A stretch of 64,000 nt of DNA. Source: JAJKJG01 sp036389455 (lineage in GTDB: Bacteria; Pseudomonadota; Alphaproteobacteria; Rhizobiales; Beijerinckiaceae). The stretch covers positions 8,964 to 72,963 of the forward strand of contig DASVPW010000115.1 in NCBI GenBank assembly GCA_036389455.1, written 5' to 3'. Below the pieces are notes generated by a model that saw only the letters and a program-made list of their open reading frames with translations, was not told the DNA's origin and made no database searches. How positions within the stretch are numbered: position 1 is the stretch's first letter; each line of letters opens with the position of its first letter. Positions 1-8,454 of this stretch are shown in pieces. A program made the translations under genes and the position numbers.

Positions 1-1
1 G

Positions 2-439
2 CTCAGGCCCTATGGCCCGGCCGAGGTCATGGAGGGCGAGGCCGCCGCGGCGCTGTGGCGCGCGGTCCGCGACGCGACGCTCCTCGCCGAGCCGCGCGAC
101 CGGGCGGTATGGCGCGTCTCGACCGCACCCATGAACGGCCCGGCGCTCGCGGCCGCGGTCGCCCACGCGACGGACGCGCGCTGGTTCTACGACTGGAGCG
201 GCGGCCTGATCTGGCTCTCGGCCGACGCCCGCGGCGACGCAGGCGCGGCGGCGGTGCGCGACGCCGTCAAGGCGCAGGGCGGCCACGCGACCCTCCTGCG
301 CGCGCCCCCCGAGGTCCGCGCCGCCATCGCCGTCTTCGAGCCCCTTTCCGAGCCGCTGATGCGCATCACCCGCGACATCAAGGCCGCGTTCGACCCGGCC
401 GGCGTGCTCAACCCGGGGCGGATGTATGCGGGGGTGTGA
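2..439 (+). CDS. glcE: Glycolate oxidase FAD-binding subunit GlcE, C-terminal part
   Basis: The frame is open from the window edge, so the N-terminal FAD-binding part lies outside and only about 146 codons are visible. GlcE is one of the three subunits (GlcD, GlcE, GlcF) of the membrane-associated enzyme that oxidises glycolate to glyoxylate. The visible part ends in the family's typical tail: an ITRDIKAAFDPAGVLNPGRM segment followed by the stop. In this flavoprotein superfamily the 'FDP.G.LNPG' motif marks the C-terminus. glcF lies downstream on the same strand, which supports the call, but 924 bases with two unrelated genes separate the pair. They are normally adjacent or overlapping. Confidence 0.85.
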   Translation, partial: LRPYGPAEVMEGEAAAALWRAVRDATLLAEPRDRAVWRVSTAPMNGPALAAAVAHATDARWFYDWSGGLIWLSADARGDAGAAAVRDAVKAQGGHATLLRAPPEVRAAIAVFEPLSEPLMRITRDIKAAFDPAGVLNPGRMYAGV

Positions 440-516
440 GGGCGACGCGGAGCAAAATCCCCGCATATAGCTGGATTGCATGAGCGTCCGCTGCGCAAGA
501 GAAGAGTAACATCGGA

Positions 517-1062
517 ATGCCGATCGACCGCGCCCGAGTCCTCGCGATCTTCGAAGCCTTGGGAGGCAGCTTGTCTCAGCCGACGACGCTTTGCCTGATC
601 GGCAGCACGCCGGCGATCATGCTCGGGCAGGACGAGCGCCAGACTCAGGACATCGACGTATGGCATCCCGCTTCCCACTATGACGCGGGCGAGTTGGCCC
701 AGGCCTGCCGCGGCATGGGCGTCCTGTTCGATCCGAAGAGCGATCTGGATCCGGAGGCTGTCTACATCCAGATCGTCCGCCCCGGGATCGTGTCCCTGCC
801 GACGACGATCGAGATCGAGACGATCGGACAGTTCGGCAAGCTCGCGATCGCCATGCCGCCGCCGGCGATCATCGCGGCGGCGAAGCTGACCCGCGCGAGC
901 GAGCGCGACATCGAGGACGTGGCATGGTGGGTCCGGCAGCGCGCCCTCGACCTCGATGCGGTGGAAGAGGCTATCGGCCTGCTGCCGCGGACGGTTGACC
1001 GCGAGACGGCGCGGGACAACATGGTGGTCGTCAGGCTCGTCACCACGAAAGGCCGGAAATGA
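517..1062 (+). CDS. Nucleotidyltransferase-fold protein (DUF6036/AbiEii-like), possible toxin-antitoxin component
   Basis: 181 residues. Around residues 28-45 there is a nucleotidyltransferase signature: LIGSTPAIM followed by RQTQDIDVW, which matches the G-S plus D-x-D layout of the Pol-beta-type NTase fold. Many small bacterial proteins with this fold act in toxin-antitoxin or abortive-infection pairs (MNT, AbiEii, DUF6036). The stop overlaps the start of the next gene (ATGA at 1059), so the two are translationally coupled. The pair sits between glcE and glcF, where no such gene is expected, suggesting insertion of a two-gene cassette. Substrate and toxicity are unknown. The fold call is fairly secure; the TA role is inference. 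Confidence 0.6.
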   Translation: MPIDRARVLAIFEALGGSLSQPTTLCLIGSTPAIMLGQDERQTQDIDVWHPASHYDAGELAQACRGMGVLFDPKSDLDPEAVYIQIVRPGIVSLPTTIEIETIGQFGKLAIAMPPPAIIAAAKLTRASERDIEDVAWWVRQRALDLDAVEEAIGLLPRTVDRETARDNMVVVRLVTTKGRK

Positions 1063-1355
1063 CGCGATCCGCCCGTGCGCGCCATGCCGAGGCGCTCGAC
1101 GTCCTGCTCCGCGGCCGCATCGCGAAGGTCGTCCGGGATCGCGACTGGGATCTGCTCGAGGAGGTCGCGCGGCTCGCGCAGGGCGACGCGCCGCCGGATC
1201 TCGCGGCAACGGACCCGGCCCTCTTTCAGGCCTGGCGCGAGGCCGTGACCCGGTTCCATAAGGCCGGCTGGACCAACATGACGCCGGAGCGCGTCGCGGA
1301 TGTCAGGCGCGATGCCGTCCGGGCCGAAGCGGCGCCGGCTGCCCGCACCCGCTGA
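1059..1355 (+). CDS. Small hypothetical protein coupled to the NTase-fold gene
   Basis: 98 residues, rich in Arg, Ala and acidic residues, predicted mostly helical. No recognisable domain. There is no signal peptide or membrane segment. Its ATG overlaps the stop of the upstream NTase-like gene by 4 bases, the usual layout of a coupled pair. It ends only 8 bases before the glcF start codon, so glcF is probably now transcribed through this cassette. It may be the partner (antitoxin or regulator) of the NTase-like protein, but nothing in the sequence proves that. Confidence 0.5.
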   Translation: MTRSARARHAEALDVLLRGRIAKVVRDRDWDLLEEVARLAQGDAPPDLAATDPALFQAWREAVTRFHKAGWTNMTPERVADVRRDAVRAEAAPAARTR

Positions 1356-1363
1356 GCCGTTCC

Positions 1364-2719
1364 ATGCAGACCAACTTCGCCCCCGAGCAGCTCCGCGATC
1401 CGGCGATGCGGTCGTCGGAGAAGATCTTGAGGACCTGCGTCCACTGCGGCTTCTGCACCGCGACCTGCCCGACCTATCTGCTCCTCGGCGACGAGCTCGA
1501 TAGCCCGCGGGGCCGCATCTACCTCATCAAGGAGATGTTCGAGCAGGGGCAGCCCGCCTCGCCGCAGGTGGTCAAGCACATCGACCGCTGCCTGTCGTGC
1601 CTGTCCTGCATGACGACCTGCCCGTCGGGGGTGCACTACATGCACCTCGTCGACCATGCCCGGGCCTACATCGAGGAGACGCACTGGCGGCCGTGGCACG
1701 ACCGCGTGGTGCGCGCGCTCCTCGCCAAGGTGCTGCCCTATCCGGCCCGCTTCCGCCTCGCCATGACGGCGGCAACCTTAGGAAAGCCGTTCCGCGGCCT
1801 CTTCGGGCGGCTGCCGCGGGTCGGCAACCGGCTTGCCGCCATGCTGGAGCTCGCGCCCGCCCGCGTACCCGCGCGCTCGCCCTTCGCGCGGCCGGGCGTG
1901 TGGAAGGCGCAAGCGCCGCGGCGCGGGCGGGTCGCGATCCTCTCGGGCTGCGCCCAGCCGGTGCTCAACCCGAACTTCAACGAGGCCGCGATCCGGCTCC
2001 TCAACCGGCACGGCATCGAGGTCGTGCTGCCCGAGGGCGAGGGCTGCTGCGGGGCGCTCGTCCACCACATGGGCCGCGACCGCGAGGCGCTCGCCTTCGC
2101 GAGGCGCAACATCAACGCCTGGACGGCCGAGATCGAGCGGGGCCTCGACGCGATCGTGATCACGGCGTCCGGCTGCGGCACCACCATCAAGGACTACGGC
2201 TTCCTGTTCCGCGACGATCCTGCCTATGCCGAGAAGGCGCGGCGGGTGTCGGAGCTTGCGAAGGACATCACCGAATACGTGGCGTCCATCGGCCTCGCCG
2301 CGCCGGTGCGCGATACCGGCCTCGTCGTCGCCTACCACTCCGCCTGCTCGATGCAGCACGGCCAGCAAATCCGCGAGGAGCCGAAGAAGCTCCTGAAGAA
2401 GGCCGGCTTCACGGTGAAGGACGTGCCCGAGGGCCACATCTGCTGCGGCTCGGCCGGCACCTACAACCTGCTCCAGCCCGAGATCGCTTCGCAACTGCGG
2501 GCCCGCAAGGTCGCGAACATCGAGCGGGTCGGGCCCGACCTCGTCGCCACCGGCAACATCGGCTGCATGACCCAGATCGGGAAGGGCACCGCCCTCCCGA
2601 TCGTCCACACGGTCGAGCTCCTCGACTGGGCGACCGGCGGGCCGGTGCCGGAGGTCCTTCGGAAGGCGGGCCTCGCGGAGCGCACCGTCGCAAGCGACCG
2701 GCCGATGGCGGCGGAGTAG
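1364..2719 (+). CDS. glcF: Glycolate oxidase iron-sulfur subunit GlcF
   Basis: 451 residues, the usual length for GlcF. This is the electron-transfer subunit that passes electrons from the GlcD/GlcE flavoprotein to the membrane quinone pool. Two 4Fe-4S motifs are visible near the N-terminus: CVHCGFCTATCPTY (about residues 27-40) and CLSCLSCMTTCPSG (about 77-90). Two cysteine-rich CCG domains follow, marked by EGEGCCGALVHHMG (about residue 225) and HICCGSAGTYN (about 360), as in heterodisulfide reductase-type proteins. The ATG at 1364 gives a full-length protein. It is separated from glcE by the NTase-like cassette. Confidence 0.95.
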   Translation: MQTNFAPEQLRDPAMRSSEKILRTCVHCGFCTATCPTYLLLGDELDSPRGRIYLIKEMFEQGQPASPQVVKHIDRCLSCLSCMTTCPSGVHYMHLVDHARAYIEETHWRPWHDRVVRALLAKVLPYPARFRLAMTAATLGKPFRGLFGRLPRVGNRLAAMLELAPARVPARSPFARPGVWKAQAPRRGRVAILSGCAQPVLNPNFNEAAIRLLNRHGIEVVLPEGEGCCGALVHHMGRDREALAFARRNINAWTAEIERGLDAIVITASGCGTTIKDYGFLFRDDPAYAEKARRVSELAKDITEYVASIGLAAPVRDTGLVVAYHSACSMQHGQQIREEPKKLLKKAGFTVKDVPEGHICCGSAGTYNLLQPEIASQLRARKVANIERVGPDLVATGNIGCMTQIGKGTALPIVHTVELLDWATGGPVPEVLRKAGLAERTVASDRPMAAE

Positions 2720-2738
2720 GCTCCCTGGAGAGCGGACC

Positions 2739-3197
2739 TCACCAGTAGTGCACCGCGATCGTCTCGGCGACGCAGGCGGGGCGCTCGGAGCCTTCGATCT
2801 CGACCGTGGTCTGCAGGGTGGCGCGCAAGGCCCCGCCCGCCATCGGCTCGGCTCCGAGGAGGCGGATGCGGCCGCGAAGGCGCGAGCCGACGATCACCGG
2901 AGCCGGGAAGCGCACCCGGTTCGAGCCGTAGTTGACGCTTTGGCGCACGCCGTCGAGGCGGATCACGTCGTAGATGAACACCGGCAGCATGGAGAGCGTG
3001 AGATAGCCGTGCGCCACCGTCGCGCCATAGGGCGATTCCCGGCGGGCGCGTCCTGCGTCGACGTGGATCCACTGCCGGTCGCCGGTGGCTTCCGCGAAGG
3101 CGTCGATGCGCGCCTGGGTCACCTCGACCCAGCGGCTCGACCCGAGCTCCGTCCCCACCGCAGCCGCCATCTCGGCGGCGCTCGAAAACACCCGCAT
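2739..3197 (-). CDS. MaoC-family (R)-enoyl-CoA hydratase
   Basis: 152 residues, single hot-dog-fold MaoC domain. Such proteins hydrate trans-2-enoyl-CoA to (R)-3-hydroxyacyl-CoA. The active-site block ATGDRQWIHVD followed by YGATVAHGYLTLSM (about residues 38-65) has the Asp and His of the hydratase-2 motif (D-x4-H) and the G-x-x-V-A-H-G-x-L signature. The ATG at 3197 is preferred to the one four codons upstream (3209) because a GGAGAGG ribosome-binding site lies just before it. It is divergent from the ABC importer that follows. The substrate is unknown; a breakdown or acyl-CoA side pathway is likely. Confidence 0.85.
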   Translation of the reverse strand: MRVFSSAAEMAAAVGTELGSSRWVEVTQARIDAFAEATGDRQWIHVDAGRARRESPYGATVAHGYLTLSMLPVFIYDVIRLDGVRQSVNYGSNRVRFPAPVIVGSRLRGRIRLLGAEPMAGGALRATLQTTVEIEGSERPACVAETIAVHYW

Positions 3198-3341
3198 CGA
3201 CCTCTCCATCCGCAGCGACGCTCATAGCACGGGGGCCGGGCCTCCCGAGAATCCGCTTGACGGTTGGGAAGCGCAAAGAGACGCTGCCCGGGAACGCGAG
3301 CCCGGGCCTGTCCGGCATAATCGCGGATCTGGAGAGGAAAC

Positions 3342-4580
3342 ATGAGGATCATGCCAAAGGCGCTTCTTGGCGCCGCCTTCGCGCTCGCGGCGGTTCCCGC
3401 TGCGCTCCCCGCCGCCGCCCAGGACACCATCAAGATCGGCTACATCGACCCCTTGTCCGGCGCCTTCGCCAACGTCGGCGAGCTCGGCGTCCACCATTTC
3501 CAGTTCGTCATGGACCGGATCAACGCCAAGGGCGGCGTCTTGGGCAAGAAGCTCGAGCTCGTGCCCCTCGACTCGAAGGCGAACCCGCAGGACACGCAGA
3601 TCGCGCTGAAGAAGGTGATCGACGACAACATCCGCTTCGTCCTCCAGGGCAACGGCTCGAACGTCGCCCACGCCATCGTCGACACGCTGGCGAAGCACAA
3701 CGAGCGCGAGCCGGCAAAGAGCGTGCTGTTCCTCAACTACGCCGCCGTCGACCCGGCGCTGACGAACGACAAATGCTCGTTCTGGCACTTCCGTTTCGAC
3801 GCCGACGCCGACATGAAGATGGAGGCGCTGACGAACTTCATGGCGAAGCAGCAGGGGATCAAGAAGGTCTACCTCATCAACCAGGACTACTCCTTCGGCA
3901 AGGCGGTGGCGGCCGCCGCGACCGAGATGATGAAGAAGAAGCGCCCGGACGTGCAGATCGTCGGCGAGGAGCTGCACCCCTTGGGCAAGGTGCAGGACTT
4001 CACGCCTTACGTCGCCAAGATCAAGGCGTCCGGCGCCGACTCGGTCATCACCGGCTACTGGGGCAACGACCTCTCGCTCCTGGTGAAGGCCGCGAAGGAC
4101 GCCGGGCTTCCCGTCGACTGGTACACCTACTACGCCGGCGGCCTCTCGACCCCCGCCGCCATCGGCCAGGCCGGCAAGGACCGGGTGAAGCAGATCTCCG
4201 AGTGGCACTCGAACGTCGAGGGCGCGACCCTCGACGAGGAGGTCGAGGCCTACAAGAAGAAGTACAACGAGGACTTCTATTATCTGCGCACCCGCAACCT
4301 CATCGAGATGTTCGCGAAGGCGGTCGAGCAGGCGAAGTCGGCGGACCCGGTCGCGGTCGCGAAGGCGCTGGAGGGCATGAAGCACCAGAGCCCGACCGGC
4401 GAGATCACGATGCGGGCCGACAACCACCAGCTCCTCCAGCCGATGTTCGTCTCGACCATGTCGGCCGGCATGAAGCGCGACGTCGAGAACACCGGCCTCG
4501 GCTTCAAGACCGACGGCCGCATCGAGGCCAAGGACACCGAGACCCCGACCACCTGCAAGATGAAGCGGCCGAGCGCTTGA
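3342..4580 (+). CDS. Branched-chain amino acid-type ABC transporter, periplasmic substrate-binding protein
   Basis: 412 residues. The N-terminal signal peptide has a basic start, a hydrophobic core and cleavage near AAAQ-DTI (about residue 27). The mature start IKIGYIDPLSGAFANVGE is characteristic of LivJ/LivK-type binding proteins (peripheral-binding protein 1 fold). It delivers its ligand to the permeases encoded just downstream (livH-, livM-, livG- and livF-like). The subgroup with a long mature chain and late cysteine (TTCK near the end) often binds amides, urea or aromatic compounds, so the true ligand cannot be stated. ATG 3351 is a possible alternative start. The stop is followed at once by a palindromic repeat that fills the gap to the permease gene. 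Confidence 0.88.
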   Translation: MRIMPKALLGAAFALAAVPAALPAAAQDTIKIGYIDPLSGAFANVGELGVHHFQFVMDRINAKGGVLGKKLELVPLDSKANPQDTQIALKKVIDDNIRFVLQGNGSNVAHAIVDTLAKHNEREPAKSVLFLNYAAVDPALTNDKCSFWHFRFDADADMKMEALTNFMAKQQGIKKVYLINQDYSFGKAVAAAATEMMKKKRPDVQIVGEELHPLGKVQDFTPYVAKIKASGADSVITGYWGNDLSLLVKAAKDAGLPVDWYTYYAGGLSTPAAIGQAGKDRVKQISEWHSNVEGATLDEEVEAYKKKYNEDFYYLRTRNLIEMFAKAVEQAKSADPVAVAKALEGMKHQSPTGEITMRADNHQLLQPMFVSTMSAGMKRDVENTGLGFKTDGRIEAKDTETPTTCKMKRPSA

Positions 4581-4690
4581 TCTCCCTCTCCCGCTTGCGG
4601 GAGAGGGCCGGGGTGAGGGGGGAGGCCGGCGCTGGCCCTCACCCGGTCGGCTCCGCCGACTCGATCTCTCCCGCTGCGCGGGAGAGGTGA
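4581..4690 (+). repeat. Palindromic intergenic repeat, type 1, copy 1
   Basis: This 110-base element consists of a perfect stem CCCTCTCCCGC/GCGGGAGAGGG (4584-4607), a central pair of GGGTGAGGG/CCCTCACCC arms, and a closing CTCTCCCGC-GCGGGAGAG stem. The same architecture and nearly the same bases recur at 29935-30042. It lies between the binding-protein and permease genes of the importer. Its last bases, GGGAGAGGTGA, form the only Shine-Dalgarno-like stretch ahead of the GTG at 4692. The stems may also reduce read-through or protect the upstream mRNA, which is inference. Confidence 0.85.
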
Positions 4691-4691
4691 C

Positions 4692-5639
4692 GTGGAACTC
4701 GTCGTCTTCTCCCTCCTGAACGGGATCCTGTACGGGCTCCTCCTGTTCATGCTGTCGAGCGGGCTCACCCTCATCTTCAGCATGATGGGCGTCCTGAACT
4801 TCGCCCACGCGAGCCTGTTCATGCTCGGCGCCTACCTCGCCTACCAGATCGGCCGCGTCACCGGCTTCTGGCCGGCGCTCGTGCTCGCGCCCGTGGCCGT
4901 CGGTCTCTTCGGGGCCGCGATCGAGCGCTGGGGCCTCAGGACCGTGCACCGCTTCGGGCACGTCGCCGAGCTCCTCTTCACCTTCGGCTTAGCCCTCCTC
5001 ATCGAGGAGGCGGTGCAGCTCGTGTGGGGCCGCGCGCCGGTGCCCTACACAGTGCCGCCCTCCCTCGACTTCTCCGCCTTCACCCTCCTCGGCACGACCT
5101 ATCCGGCCTACAAGGCCTTCATGGTGGCGGTCTCGGTCGGCATGTTCGGCCTCCTCGGCCTCGTGCTCAAGAAGACCCGCATCGGCCTCATCATCCAGGC
5201 GGCCCTGACCCACCCCGACATGGTGGCGGCGCTCGGACACAACGTGCCGCGCGTCTTCATGCTGGTGTTCGGGGTCGGCAGCGCGCTCGCGGGGCTCGCC
5301 GGCGTGATCGGCGGCTTCGCGCTCGTGACCTCGCCCGGCATGGCTCGCACGCTCGGGCCGATCGTCTTCGTGGTGATCGTCGTCGGCGGCCTCGGGTCGC
5401 TCACCGGCGCGTTCGCGGCCTCGCTCCTCATCGGCATCGTGCAGACCTTCGCGGTCGCGATCGACGCCTCGCTCGCCGACCTCCTCGCCCAGTTCGGCGT
5501 CGCGGTCAGCCGCCGCGACGCCCTCTACGACCTGTGGAAGATCAAGCTCGCCCAGCTCGCCCCGGTGCTGCCCTACTTCCTCCTCGTCCTGATGCTGATC
5601 CTGCGCCCGCGCGGCCTCATGGGGACGCGCGAGACATGA
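4692..5639 (+). CDS. Branched-chain amino acid-type ABC transporter permease (LivH-like)
   Basis: 315 residues with about eight hydrophobic segments. The start VVFSLLNGILYGLLLFMLSS and the motif SMMGVLNFAHASLFMLGAY (about residues 30-50) are the LivH signature. A glycine-rich VIVVGGLGSLTGAFAASLLIG segment at about residues 230-250 is also typical. The protein forms half of the membrane channel for the ligand delivered by the upstream binding protein. The start is a GTG at 4692, with the ribosome-binding site provided by the end of the type 1 repeat. Its stop overlaps the next start (ATGA at 5636). Confidence 0.92.
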   Translation: MELVVFSLLNGILYGLLLFMLSSGLTLIFSMMGVLNFAHASLFMLGAYLAYQIGRVTGFWPALVLAPVAVGLFGAAIERWGLRTVHRFGHVAELLFTFGLALLIEEAVQLVWGRAPVPYTVPPSLDFSAFTLLGTTYPAYKAFMVAVSVGMFGLLGLVLKKTRIGLIIQAALTHPDMVAALGHNVPRVFMLVFGVGSALAGLAGVIGGFALVTSPGMARTLGPIVFVVIVVGGLGSLTGAFAASLLIGIVQTFAVAIDASLADLLAQFGVAVSRRDALYDLWKIKLAQLAPVLPYFLLVLMLILRPRGLMGTRET

Positions 5640-6916
5640 GCGAGGCGGCGCTGAGGACGGCCGCACGGCGCGGCGCCCCTACGTGGCTGCGCGCCGCCGC
5701 GCCCTGGGCCGTGGCCGTCGCCGCGATCCTCGTCCTGCCGCATCTCCTCACGACGAGCTTCGGGCGCACGCTCCTCACCGAGATGGGCATCGCGATCGTC
5801 TTCGCGGCGGCCTACAACATGCTCCTCGGCGAGACCGGCATGCTCTCCTTCGGGCACGCGATCTACTTCGGCCTCGGCGGCTACACGGCGATCCACGTGC
5901 TGCGCCTCGTCGCGGCGGGCCTGTTCCTGCCGGTCGCGCTCCTGCCCCTCGTCGGCGGCCTCGGCGGGCTCTTCTTCGGCCTCCTGTTCGGCTACCTCTC
6001 GACAAGGCGGGCCGGCACCGCCTTCGCCATGATCACGCTCGGGCTGATGGAGCTCGTCGTGGCCCTGGCCTTGATCTTCGACCACGTGTTCGGCGGCGAG
6101 GAGGGAATCGGCGGCGACCGCACCTCCGGCCCCGCCCTCTTCGGCGTCACCTTCGGCTCGCAGGTCGAGGTCTATTACCTGATCGCGGCCTGGATGCTGG
6201 CAAGCCTCGTGCTGATGCGCGCCTTCACCCGCACGCCCGTCGGGCGGCTCTGCAACGCGGTTCGCGACAACCCGGAGCGGGTGCAGTTCCTCGGCTACGA
6301 TCCCGCCCGCATCCGCCTCATCGCCTTTTCGGTGTCGAGCTTCTTCGCCGGGGTCGCGGGCGGGCTCTTCGCCGTGAACTACGAGCTCATGGCGATCAAC
6401 AGCCTCGGGGCCGAGCGCTCGGCCCTCGTCCTGCTCATGGCCTACATCGGCGGCATCGGCTCCTTCCTCGGGCCGATCCTCGGCGCCGTGCTCGTGACCT
6501 TCCTGCAGGTCGCGCTCAGCGACTACACCCAGGCCTGGCTGCTCTACCTCGGCCTGTTCTTCGTCCTCGTCACCCTCTTCGCCCCGAACGGCCTCGTCGG
6601 GCTCGTCCTCATGCACGGCCCGATCGCCCGCGCCGGGCTCCTGCACCGCCTTGCCCCTGCCTATGCCCTCGCCCTCATGCCGGCGGCGCTGCTGGCGGCC
6701 GGCGCGATCGCGGTCGTCGAGATCGGCTACCGCCTCACGATCCGCCCCGAGCTCGGCGCCGCCATGCGGCTCTTCGGCGTCGCCTTCGACGCGAAGAGCC
6801 CCGGAACCTGGATCGCGTGTCTTGTGCTGATCGCCGCCGGCGCGGCCGGCCTGCGCCTCGTCGCGCCGCACGTCGCGGCGCGCTGGTCCGAGGCGCTTGC
6901 GGAGGCGCGGGCATGA
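5636..6916 (+). CDS. Branched-chain amino acid-type ABC transporter permease (LivM-like)
   Basis: 426 residues, with the LivM signature AAAYNMLLGETGMLSFGHAI (about residues 55-75) and the EAA-like loop RDNPERVQFLGYDPARIRL (about 220-240). A C-terminal extension of roughly 100 residues (after about residue 320) carries two more hydrophobic segments. That is longer than the E. coli protein but common in alpha- and betaproteobacterial relatives. The ATG at 5636 overlaps the stop of the partner permease. It overlaps the ATPase gene at its 3' end (ATGA at 6913), so the whole set is translationally coupled. Confidence 0.92.
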   Translation: MSEAALRTAARRGAPTWLRAAAPWAVAVAAILVLPHLLTTSFGRTLLTEMGIAIVFAAAYNMLLGETGMLSFGHAIYFGLGGYTAIHVLRLVAAGLFLPVALLPLVGGLGGLFFGLLFGYLSTRRAGTAFAMITLGLMELVVALALIFDHVFGGEEGIGGDRTSGPALFGVTFGSQVEVYYLIAAWMLASLVLMRAFTRTPVGRLCNAVRDNPERVQFLGYDPARIRLIAFSVSSFFAGVAGGLFAVNYELMAINSLGAERSALVLLMAYIGGIGSFLGPILGAVLVTFLQVALSDYTQAWLLYLGLFFVLVTLFAPNGLVGLVLMHGPIARAGLLHRLAPAYALALMPAALLAAGAIAVVEIGYRLTIRPELGAAMRLFGVAFDAKSPGTWIACLVLIAAGAAGLRLVAPHVAARWSEALAEARA

Positions 6917-7665
6917 CGGCGCCGGCCCTCGAGCTGCGCCAAGTGCGCAAGAGCTTCGGCGCGACCGCCATCATCCGCGGCGTCGACCTTGCCATCGCCC
7001 GCGGCGAGCGCCACGCCCTCATCGGCCCGAACGGCGCCGGTAAGTCGACGCTGTTCCACCTGATCACCGGGCGCTTCCCCGCAAGCTCCGGCGCGATCCG
7101 CCTGAACGGCGAGGACGTGACGGGGCTCTCCCCCTTCGCGATCTACCGCCGCGGGCTCGCCCGCAGCTTCCAGATCACCAACATCTTCCCGCGCATGTCC
7201 GTGTACGAGAACCTGCGCTGCGCCGTGCTGTGGTCGCTCGGCCACGGCTACTCGTTCTGGCGCCCCATCGGCCGCATGCACGACGTGGCCGAGCGCGCCG
7301 GGACGGTCTTGGAGCGCATCGGCCTGACGCGCCGCCGCGACGTGCCGGCGGGCCTCCTCGCCTACGCCGAGCAGCGGGCGCTCGAGATCGGCCTCGCGAT
7401 TGCCGGCGAGCCCGACATCCTCCTCCTCGACGAGCCGACCGCCGGCATGAGCCACGGCGAGGCCGAGCACGCCGTCGACCTCATCCGGCGCGTGAGCGAG
7501 GGCCGAACCCTCCTCATCGTCGAGCACGACATGGCCGTGGTGTTCGGCCTCGCCGACCGCATCTCGGTGCTGGTCTACGGCGAGGTCATCGCGAGCGATC
7601 AGCCTGAGCGGATCAAGGCGAACCGCGCCGTGCAGGAAGCCTACCTCGGCACGGTGCCGGCATGA
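6913..7665 (+). CDS. Branched-chain amino acid-type ABC transporter ATPase 1 (LivG-like)
   Basis: 250 residues. Walker A GPNGAGKST is at residues 38-46, Walker B ILLLDEPTAGMSHGE at about 170-185, and the switch His in LLIVEHDMAVVF at about 202. The ARSFQITNIFPRMSV Q-loop block is typical of LivG. The signature motif reads LLAYAEQRALEIG instead of the usual LSYGxQR pattern, so both the Ser and the Gly of LSGGQ are alanine here. It couples ATP hydrolysis to transport with its LivF-like partner, whose own Walker A is altered (see 7676). Confidence 0.92.
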   Translation: MTAPALELRQVRKSFGATAIIRGVDLAIARGERHALIGPNGAGKSTLFHLITGRFPASSGAIRLNGEDVTGLSPFAIYRRGLARSFQITNIFPRMSVYENLRCAVLWSLGHGYSFWRPIGRMHDVAERAGTVLERIGLTRRRDVPAGLLAYAEQRALEIGLAIAGEPDILLLDEPTAGMSHGEAEHAVDLIRRVSEGRTLLIVEHDMAVVFGLADRISVLVYGEVIASDQPERIKANRAVQEAYLGTVPA

Positions 7666-7675
7666 GGTGCCCGGC

Positions 7676-8380
7676 ATGAGCGCGATGCTCGAGGTGACCG
7701 ACCTCCACGCCTACTACGGCAAGAGCCACATCCTGCACGGCGTCACCTTCGCGGTGGGCCAAGGCGAGATCGTGAGCCTCCTCGGCCGCAACGGCGTCGG
7801 CCGCTCGACCGCGATCAAGACCGTCATGGGGCAGGTCCGTCCGCACGGCTCGGTGCGCTTCCGCGGCCGCGAGATCGCCGGGATGGCGCCGCACGAGATC
7901 GCCCGCCTCGGCCTCGGCTACGTCCCCGAGGAGCGCGCGATCTTCCCCGGCCTCACCGTGCGCCAGAACCTCATCCTCGGCCAGAAAGGCGCGCGCGAAG
8001 GCGGGCGCTGGACCATGGCCGATATGTTCGACCTCTTCCCGCGCCTGGAGGAGCGGGCCGACACGCCGGGGGGCGTGCTCTCGGGCGGCGAACAGCAGAT
8101 GCTCACCATCTGCCGCACCCTCATGGGCGACCCCGATCTCGTCATGGTCGACGAGCCGACCGAAGGCCTCTCGCCCCAGATGGTCGAGCGCGTCGGCGCG
8201 CTGCTCCGGCAGATCGCCGAGCGTGGCGTCGCCATCCTCCTCGTCGAGCAGAAGCTCACCATCGCCCTCGAGATCTCGAACCGCCTCTACGTCATGGGCC
8301 ACGGCCGCATCGTCTTCGAAGGCACCCCCGCGGACCTGCGCGCCGACGCCGCCGTGCGCAAGGAGTGGCTGGAGGTGTGA
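7676..8380 (+). CDS. Branched-chain amino acid-type ABC transporter ATPase 2 (LivF-like), Walker A Lys replaced by Arg
   Basis: 234 residues from the ATG at 7676, which follows a GAGGTG ribosome-binding site; a GTG at 7667 would add three residues. The Walker A reads GRNGVGRST (residues 37-45): the invariant lysine is arginine, encoded by CGC at 7799-7801. The rest is intact: signature LSGGEQQML, Walker B DLVMVDEPTEGLSPQ, and switch region ILLVEQKL. The importer therefore has one ATPase with a normal Walker A but poor signature and one with altered Walker A but a good signature. Paired asymmetric nucleotide sites of this kind occur in some ABC systems. The last gene of the five-gene importer. 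Confidence 0.9.
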   Translation: MSAMLEVTDLHAYYGKSHILHGVTFAVGQGEIVSLLGRNGVGRSTAIKTVMGQVRPHGSVRFRGREIAGMAPHEIARLGLGYVPEERAIFPGLTVRQNLILGQKGAREGGRWTMADMFDLFPRLEERADTPGGVLSGGEQQMLTICRTLMGDPDLVMVDEPTEGLSPQMVERVGALLRQIAERGVAILLVEQKLTIALEISNRLYVMGHGRIVFEGTPADLRADAAVRKEWLEV

Positions 8381-8454
8381 GGAACGTGCACGCGGTCCAA
8401 GGCTCCGGCGCCGCTCGGAAGCCGCTCGAAGCCCTCCTTGCGGAATAGATCGTC

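Noticed and set aside
3222..4961. Long minus-strand open frame opposite the importer's binding protein and permease
   Set aside because: Composition is Arg/Asp/Glu/His-biased antisense output; no motif, and the plus strand holds clear genes.
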